Shown here: piece after piece, positions 18,874-24,930 of the stretch | Position numbering within the stretch: position 1 is the stretch's first letter | Layout: each line of letters starts with the position of its first letter | From: Cylindrobasidium torrendii FP15055 ss-10 | Lineage: Eukaryota > Basidiomycota > Agaricomycetes > Agaricales > Physalacriaceae | Direction of reading: 5' to 3' | Assembly: GCA_000934385.1 (NCBI GenBank) | Contig: KN880747.1 | Location: forward strand, 1-24,930 | Length of the DNA stretch: 24,930 bases | Translations under genes and position numbers: made by a program | The notes under the pieces: generated by a model | What the model was told of the DNA's origin: nothing | Database searches by the model: none | Seen by the model: the letters and a program-made list of their open reading frames with translations, nothing else

Positions 18874-19866
18874 TGCGCAGCTACTGTGTTCCATTGGCTT
18901 TCATTCTGAAGGCGTAATTGCAGTACATAGTAGACTTTTGAGTTCATATGCAAGTATGTACTCGCTGGTTCTAATCGGGCGCAAAAGATTAGACAACTGC
19001 CCTTCCTGGACTCTGTAAGAGACTCTCGAAATATCGTCATAGGGGTGATCCTCACCTTGGAAGTGTAGCCTCTTGCTGCACGGTGCAATAGTTTATCGAG
19101 ACCGGCCATCATGCCGATGTTTATTTGGTCCGAAGCCTGGCTTACGGTACGCGTCTGCCGCGCGTTGCACCTTGGCTTTCCGCCCCGACGTGAATGGTGA
19201 CCAGAACTTGCTGTGCGTCCTCTGCGTCGCCCACCGCCGCGTGCATCGCTGACATTTGCTCAGCCATTGGAGTGTCTGGACCCTGCGTCGTTCGAGGAGA
19301 CACGCGCAGAGTTGTTGGCCAGGCTTACGGTGCGTTGTTATCGTGCAACCGCCCGCGCCGTCGCTGAACATCACTTGTAGACTCCGTGTTTATATCCTCG
19401 ATGGCCTCCACTGCCGTAGAAGATACCTATGAGCCTCCATCCCGCTCCGGATAAAGAGCATCCCTCGTTAGCACATTTGACGAGGGCTAGCTGGCCAATA
19501 CTGGATGGCATGGAATGTATTCGCTGGTTGCCTACGGAGAGAGGATGGCCCCAGCGCCAGTCGAGTGCGTGCCAGCCTGTTCAGTTTACTTGCATGCTGA
19601 CCATGGTGTAGCCCTCGTGTGTGCGGGATGCCCATTGGGAGTAGTGCCACTGAATTCGACTGGCCACCACCCTGCGGGTATTTGCCTGCGGGGTGGATGT
19701 CAAAATAAAGTAACCCAGGCCAATGTAGTGGAAGCGTACACGATTCCATAGGTCAAGATTGGAAATATGAACACTTTCCACTTCCATGTTATGATTCTCG
19801 AGCTATCGTCCAATAACAACATGTCTATGCATCATTTGCGGAGCAATTTCTACATCTGCTGAGCTA
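18874..19866. other. Intergenic region, possible exon remnant
   Basis: The first 90 bases match the 3' flank of F-box copy 1. Around 19242-19380 there is a branch-point/acceptor pattern (CTGACATTTGCTCAG) followed by a plus-strand frame reading PLECLDPASFEETRAELLARL, which looks exon-like, but I could not connect it to a start or neighbouring exons. It may be a gene remnant. The rest appears empty. Confidence 0.4.
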
Positions 19867-20459
19867 CTAATCCTCTCGCTCCCTCTCTCGGGCTTGCTCC
19901 TCCTCGAGCCACCCCTTGAGTACGGGGTGCGCCATAGCTAGCCCCCAAAGCCCCGCCCCTGCAGCTGGCAGTACGACCGGTGCTGCGGTCATGCCAAATG
20001 CCTGTAAGCCAGCAAAGAGGGAACCAGCAGCGACATTCCCCATGCTCGCCTGCCATAGAGCTGCGAGGGATCCTAGACAGGGTTAAGTCTTCTCACGGCG
20101 CTTTAGGTGCGATTGGGTAACTCACCAGCGACAGGACCAGCCGCTCCAAAGCCTACGAGACCGACGGGGTTCGCGATGAGAATGGCGCCAAGGATGAATA
20201 GCGCGACCTTGGTTGCATCGTTGTTGACGATGTCGACCAGAACCTGGAGGATGCGGTCGCGGAGGTCCTTGCTTTGCAGCATGTGAAGAAATTGGTCGGT
20301 GAATCGACGCAGGTCAGTCATCGTGCCCGAGAACGCAAGGAGTTTGTTGACGATGGGCTCCCATGCGCCGGAGATGTTGAGGTTTTGGACGATGGCGGTG
20401 AGAGCGTCGGCGGTGGGGAAGCTGTCCGAGTTGTGGATTAGTTGATGGTTCTCCGACAT
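19867..20459 (-). CDS. IFI6/ISG12 (interferon-induced 6-16) family-like membrane protein, copy 2
   Basis: Two exons, 20459-20126 and 20072-19867, encode 179 residues; the 53-nt phase-1 intron has a GTGAGT donor and a CTGTCTAG acceptor. The N-terminal 80 residues are soluble and helical. A hydrophobic segment (about 83-97) leads into NPVGLVGFGAAGPVAG (97-112), then MGNVAAGSLFAGLQAFGM and a second hydrophobic stretch to about 160. The C-terminus is highly charged, ending in alternating Glu and Arg. The core and intron position (directly after VAG) are the same as in the gene at 969-1524, so the two are paralogues, but their N-termini and tails differ. Family knowledge points to a small protein of internal membranes, in animals linked to mitochondria and cell death; the fungal role is unknown. 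The start is the first in-frame ATG, 45 bases from a TTAAAAG element. Confidence 0.82.
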
Positions 20460-21026
20460 GGTGCTCGTGGTGAGTGAGAAGAAGGGAGAAAAGGTAGTCG
20501 GCTTTTAAGGGCTTGATGTAGCTCAGCGCCAATTTTTCATGTAACTTTGAGCGTGACATCTTCTGTTGCCAATTTGAGCGGCTAAAGTGAGGCATCCGAC
20601 GATTCAGTAAGTCCAAGTCCAACGAGTCTAGATGATATAGCCCTAGGGTGGTGCTGCATGTAAACCAATAGATGGGCGAGCACATAATAGCAGCTGTTAT
20701 TTCAATCTGGCCGCTCGCGGGCACACCTTCAATTGGAGGACGGACAAAGTCCTCTTCTTTCTCGCATGGTTCGGGTCCACTGACGGCACTAAGTATTCTG
20801 AAGAGACAAGGAGCAGTTGCCGGCGGCACCTGGCGTGCATTGCAGTATCAATGAGCTGCCTCTCCGATGCTACTCGCTCGAATATTACTTGCTTACCAAG
20901 AGACTAGTAAGCCCATTGTTAGGATCTGTTTTGCAGTGTTTACTTGCCTAACATAGGTGTTTTCAGTCTCAATGACTAGCACCTATTGCTCAAAATTCTG
21001 TACCACAATGTACGTCACAAATGCAT
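20460..21026. other. Intergenic region between the IFI6/ISG12-like gene and tRNA-Gln
   Basis: Its left end is the promoter of the minus-strand gene, with a TATA-like TTAAAAG (minus strand) near 20503-20509. I see no gene in the remainder. Confidence 0.5.
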
Positions 21027-21098
21027 GGCTTTGTAGTGTAGTGGCTATCACCCGGGATTCTGATTCCCGTGACCCAGGTTCGATCCCTGGCAGGGCCT
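21027..21098 (+). tRNA. tRNA-Gln (anticodon CUG)
   Basis: A complete 72-nt cloverleaf without intron. The acceptor stem pairs GGCTTTG with CAGGGCC (two G-U pairs), the anticodon stem is CGGGA/TCCCG around loop TTCTGAT with anticodon CTG, and the T arm is CCAGG-TTCGATC-CCTGG with a canonical B box. The discriminator is T. It reads CAG glutamine codons. CCA is not encoded, as expected for a nuclear gene. Confidence 0.95.
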
Positions 21099-21409
21099 TC
21101 TGTGACGAGTGGTTGGCTTTTTGGTCAATACCACACTTTTTCAATATGCATGTGAACAGTTCTAGTGAGGTGTTGTGTGCAGGGCCCTAGGCCGACTGAG
21201 GAACCTGCAGCTGGAGCCAGGAGACTTGGAATTTGCCTCTTGGCTTCTCTACTATAGTAGCACAGGTAGAGCAGCGGGGCACGAATTTCAAAAGCTCGGG
21301 TATGATGTGCGTTTACGGACGCATACAATGTATTGAGCGCCTTGCATATGGGAAGTACCACATATATCCTCAGTGCCCGGAACTCGTCGTGTAGGATGTG
21401 TGCAATCTC
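21099..21409. other. Short intergenic region after tRNA-Gln
   Basis: Apart from the Pol III terminator and the presumed 3' untranslated region of the secreted-protein gene at its right end, nothing is seen. Confidence 0.5.
21118..21122 (+). terminator. RNA polymerase III terminator of tRNA-Gln
   Basis: A run of five T residues begins 20 bases after the tRNA 3' end, as expected for Pol III termination. Confidence 0.7.
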
Positions 21410-21975
21410 TCACAATCCGCCATGCCCCAACACGCCGCCGTTGCTGCCCAACAGGATCCCAGCATGGCCCCCGTCGCTGGAGAAAGCGCGCTGACAGTCC
21501 CCGGAAAGCTCCATGCCCAGCCCGGCGAGGGTGTCGTCGAGGACGGCGCTGACGCCAGCGAGGCCCAGGACTTCGAGCAAATCACAGAGGTCCATTAAAT
21601 TTGTGTCGTTCGGGCGGTCGCAATAGGCCTGGCTTTTGTCGCCGAAGCCGTAACCGTGTTGGTTGAGTAAGTCGACTGAGCCGGAGAGTCGGGCACACCA
21701 GTCCTATAGGACGATGGTTATTAGTCCATTGGCGGGAAAGGCGGGGGCAGATGGGTACGTACAGGACGTGACACGGTTCTTCCGCGAGTACGCGCGTCGG
21801 GTGAGACGCGTTCGAGCATATGAGTCGCCTAGATAGATGTGTGTGTTGAGAGGATTATTTCCAAGGCGAGGAGGGGGCGTACAGCGAATGCCAAATCTCT
21901 TGTCGTCTGCACGAGCAACGCGTTGACACAGCCGAGAAAGAAGAGAGCGACTGCGGCGACGCGGAGGGAATACAT
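21410..21975 (-). CDS. Small secreted protein, three exons
   Basis: Exons 21975-21883, 21828-21763 and 21703-21410 join in phase 0 to encode 150 residues. The introns (54 and 59 nt) have GTACGC/CTATCTAG and GTACGT/CCTATAG sites, the second with a CTAAT branch-like motif. The ATG sits in a perfect GCCACC context. Residues 1-19 form a signal peptide (MYSLRVAAVALFFLGCVNA) with a likely cleavage after NA. The mature part has four cysteines (in DWCARL, AYCDRP, DLCDLL and DCQRAF), which could form two disulfides, a short LEVLGLAG helix, and a Gly-rich tail. I recognise no family. Length, signal and even cysteine number match the fungal small secreted proteins that include candidate effectors, but this is a size class, not a function. 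It diverges from the F-box gene starting at 22696. Confidence 0.7.
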
Positions 21976-22695
21976 GGTGGCAGAAGAGGAAGAGTGGAAG
22001 AGGAAGAGAGAGAGAGAGGGAGAGAGTAAGACTGGGAATCCCTGTGACCGCGTCCCCTGATCTCCGCCGCGTGGATACACTCAGACTTGGTCGCGGCGGG
22101 AAAAGTGATCGCTTCGGTCACGTACTGCTGATCCTCGAGCTCGTCACGGACTAAGTTCAAGTATTCTCATATCTGTGTCGGAGTCGTATTGACAAAAGGC
22201 AGATAGTCTGAGCGGACGTGAGCTCAGCACAAACAAAGGCTTAAATTCCGGAAGAAAATGCTGGATACACACACGCAGGACAGCAGAACTAAGGCTGGAG
22301 TCTCCTGCCTTTCTCCCTGCAAGTAACATCTTGTGCAGTTCATCTCTGCACGACGCCCAACAAGACTTGCATTTGGCAGGGTTCATGATCAGCCAGATGC
22401 AAAGGATCTGCGACATAAGACGCAGTGGTTCTTTCGCGTCTGCTCTGGGATTGTCGCAGAAAACAAGATGTTCTCGAGCCTTATTCACCTTTCTAACTGC
22501 TTGGTTGGACCAAAGTGAGTGGCGAAAGCGAAACCTGCGGGCACCGCATTTACCCGTCTTCTGGGTTCTACTTATCAGCTATCCCCGGATGGACCTTAGC
22601 TTGTTGATAACACGAACGGGGATACTATCCAAAGCCCATCTGCTCTTCATTCTCTACCACACCCTACTTTTACGTCTCTTGTTCTTCCTACCACT
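21976..22695. other. Divergent promoter region
   Basis: This 720-bp gap separates the minus-strand secreted-protein gene from the plus-strand F-box gene. The left 50 bases are purine-rich on the plus strand (GAGGAAGAG-type units), i.e. a pyrimidine-rich leader for the minus-strand gene. The last 60 bases are a CT-rich leader for the F-box gene. Open frames of up to 150 codons here have no coding features I recognise. Confidence 0.5.
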
Positions 22696-24354
22696 ATGCT
22701 CGGCGCGACGAGCAATTTGCTCAAGCTGCCCCAAGAAATTCTGGACGAAATACTCGCAGAAATTGACCTTCACCGACATCTAGTATCCTTTGCCTGTGTG
22801 AGCAAGGCATGTACAGCGCTCGTTATTCCGCGGCACACCGAGTACCGCGTCCTCCGCATCCGACACAAACTTCCCGCCGTCTGGGAACACCTTGCCAGGC
22901 GCGCGGATCTCGCGAGGAATATCCGTCAAGTTCATCTCTGTGAACGGCACAACCAGGCATCTTCGGACCGATTTCCCCAAACGCTGCTGAAAGGTGTGGA
23001 ACGCCCGTACAAGCCAGAAGAAGAGGACGAGCGTGTGCAGAATATCTGCAAGGCGCTCGGACATATGGACAAGATACAGGTGTTTACATGGACGACGGAG
23101 AACATCCTGACGCTCCAGCCTCCACCACTCGTACCACAACATGGAGCCGAGATCATTGCAATGCTCGTGGACAAGGCGCACTTGAAGCATGTCGCCCTCG
23201 GCGGGGATGGCTGGTATCCGTATCCTGGACATCCTAACGCCGTCTATTCAGTGCGTTTGTTGTTTTTCTGCCTGAATGTTACTCACAAATCCAATCAGCT
23301 ATGGAAGTTGACTGACCTCACAAATCTCTCACTATCTGGCCGTGTATGGACACAGTCACATCTTGCACCACTCCTCAGACTCACGCTCAAATCATGTCCG
23401 AACCTCGAGGTCATTTCATAGTACCATCTCCCTTCTATACCCTTTCGCTCATGCACATATTCCCAGGCTCTCCGAATACCCATGGAGCTCACAGCCCTCT
23501 CTGATATCGTCCTGCCCCATCTCAAACGCGTCAAGATCGTCATGCAGAGCGGTGCAAAGCCCTCCATCGACAGATACTGGGTCTCCTTTCTCCAGCGAAA
23601 CAAGAGCATCGAGGATATCTCCTGGTTTCCCGTACAACACCTGCCCTCAGGCATTTCTTCCAACGCTCTACCCAACCTCAAACGCGTGCACACCAATGCT
23701 GAATTCCTGCGTGCGCTGTACGCGTCGCCGCGAGAACTCGAGAGTATCGATACTACGCTCGAGCCGTCGGCGCTCGTCAGCTTGAAAGGATTCAAGGGCA
23801 GCTCTGTGCAATCAGTACGCTTCGGCGCCGTCACCATAGACCCGTATTACTCGCTGCTCGACCTGGCGGAGGCGTGTCCGAATATTCGCGTTCTGACGAC
23901 GCCGGATAAGGAGTCGGATATGGTTGCGCTGCCTCTGGTACGTTTTCCCTTTCGCTCCCTTTGGCTCTCATGTGTGCTGAACTATTGGCGTAGGAAATGT
24001 GGTTGGATATCTTCTCCAGGCTTCCACAGTTGCATACGTTTCGCGGGCAGGCTTTGTGGGCATCAGTCAAAGGCGACATGGACGCCATGCATCTGGCTAT
24101 TATGAAGTGTGTGCAGCGATGCCCGTTGCTGAAGGAACTGGATCATAGCAAGTACGATTATAAGCGTGGGGCGTACAATAAGATTGTCATTATACGGGAG
24201 GAAGGGGATGGGGAGGAGGAGGGGACTCATGTTAGGTATGAGGTGCGCAGGGCGCCGGCTGTGTGAGTACCTTTTGCGCGCGCTTGTTTTGTTCTTCGTT
24301 CGTGAGATTGGGTGCTGATGCGAGAGTAGGAATACGTTGACGGCTATGCTATGA
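22696..24354 (+). CDS. F-box/leucine-rich protein, five exons
   Basis: Exons 22696-23250, 23299-23409, 23467-23937, 23994-24262 and 24330-24354 encode 476 residues. Introns are 48, 57, 56 and 67 nt; the second has a weak GTCATT donor, the others GTGCGT, GTACGT and GTGAGT. Residues 9-55 are a good F-box (LLKLPQEILDEILAEI, then LVSFACVSKACTAL), implying an adaptor for an SCF ubiquitin ligase. The rest shows irregular leucine-rich repeats (LWKLTDLTNLSLSG, LLRLTLKSCPNLE, LPNLKRVHTN, ACPNIRVLTTP, RLPQLHTF), the presumed substrate-binding surface. The first two introns are multiples of three; the first has no stop and could be retained. If the last intron is not spliced, translation ends at 24266 (APAV) instead of eight codons later. 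The substrate is unknown, and it is not closely similar to the tandem pair. Confidence 0.85.
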
Positions 24355-24930
24355 AAGTTGCAGCTTGTTGTACATGTAAATGTGTATTCAATATCTTTCT
24401 TGTACTATGGTTCAAACGTTCAAGGCTGCAGGAAACCGACGCAAGGATACAAACTTTAAGCGCCGTGTGAAGATTGTAATGTGTCAGGTGCGGGGCTCAA
24501 GTCCATGGCCATTCACTCGCGGCGCTTCTTTACCTCTTCATTCATCCATCATGGTGACCGTATATCCTTCGTGAAGGATGGTCGGGTAGGTATGAAACGA
24601 AGGAAGGGTTTCATGAAGTCGGGAGAGATAGCAGAGCGATCGAGTTAGATTAGATTAGATTCTTCCTTTACATCACACTCTCATTGTCGAGGTACCGAAC
24701 TCGACTTAGACGACTTTTTCTTTTTCCATCCCACCCGCCCTACTGACATCTAGCAGATTTGTTGTTCCGAGAGCAAACGCGATGGGTGGTCGTCTTTCCG
24801 TATACGCCATCGCGTGTGCTCGAACCAGGAGTCCCCGAACGCGCCGTACTGAAACGGAATACGCGTTCGAGGGCCCTCCTCCCCCGCCTAGCAGGAACAA
24901 CAAGTCTGCGGTGGCAGACATCAGTTCACA
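24355..24930. other. 3' flank, possible start of a further gene
   Basis: The F-box 3' flank includes a short TTAGA-type tandem repeat (24645-24661, 3.4 units). A plus-strand ATG at 24782 opens a frame that runs to the window edge (about 49 codons, with a PPPPP stretch), and a 71-codon minus-strand frame (24921-24706) overlaps it. Neither is long or distinctive enough to call. Confidence 0.35.

Larger units (their letters stand above)
14886..18960 (+). repeat. Tandem duplication of about 2 kb carrying an F-box gene
   Basis: Unit 1 (about 14886-16856) and unit 2 (about 16857-18960) match in the promoter, coding and 3' regions in the same order. Both begin near TCTGAGCGTC, share a block around CCTTTGCTCTTG / CCCTTGCTCTTA before the gene, and continue past the stop with GGCTTTC and TAGTAGACT blocks. 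The junction shows a simple head-to-tail event. The noncoding parts have diverged much more than the coding parts, so the duplication is not very recent. Ends are approximate. Confidence 0.8.

Noticed and set aside
19100..19380. Possible exons of a gene with PLECLDPASFEETRAELLARL
   Set aside because: There is a good acceptor-like signal, but no start, consistent upstream exon or stop-free continuation; kept only as a remark on a possible remnant.
22331..22783. Plus-strand frame of 150 codons before the last F-box gene
   Set aside because: It runs through the CT-rich leader into the F-box exon in the wrong frame and does not start with a well-placed ATG.
1..24930. CRISPR arrays, operons, bacterial elements
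   Set aside because: No regularly spaced repeats; spliced genes and a nuclear tRNA show this is eukaryotic chromosomal DNA.

Overview
The window looks like nuclear DNA of a mushroom-forming basidiomycete (Agaricomycetes). The reasons are short GT-AG introns of 46-67 nt, several F-box-like/leucine-rich genes of the type expanded in these fungi, a Gcn4-like bZIP gene, a fungal HMG-box gene and a nuclear-type tRNA-Gln. No species can be named from the sequence alone.

Layout. 969-1524 (+) is a small two-exon gene for a glycine/alanine-rich membrane protein resembling the interferon-induced 6-16 (IFI6/ISG12) family. 2052-3395 (+) is a Gcn4/Cpc1-like bZIP gene whose first third may really be a leader with upstream ORFs. 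3396-5605 is gene-poor. 6991-5606 (-) is a two-exon HMG-box gene. 8844-13213 is a 4.37-kb DNA transposon with 54-bp terminal inverted repeats and a 5-bp target duplication; it carries a seven-exon coiled-coil, transposase-like gene whose only lesion is one in-frame TGA. 14605-13421 (-) is a leucine-rich F-box-like gene. 14886-18960 is a tandem duplication of one F-box gene: the first copy has a 79-codon deletion and a frameshift, the second looks intact. 20459-19867 (-) is a second IFI6/ISG12-like gene with the same intron position as the first. 21027-21098 (+) is tRNA-Gln(CUG). 21975-21410 (-) is a three-exon small secreted protein gene, and 22696-24354 (+) is a five-exon F-box gene diverging from it.

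I see no evidence of one pathway uniting these genes. This is an ordinary euchromatic fungal stretch with a mobile element and lineage-specific duplicates. The most unusual object is the transposon: boundaries, target duplication and complete exon structure can all be read, but I cannot assign its gene to a named transposase superfamily. Splice sites are my own reading and agree in phase; none is confirmed by RNA.
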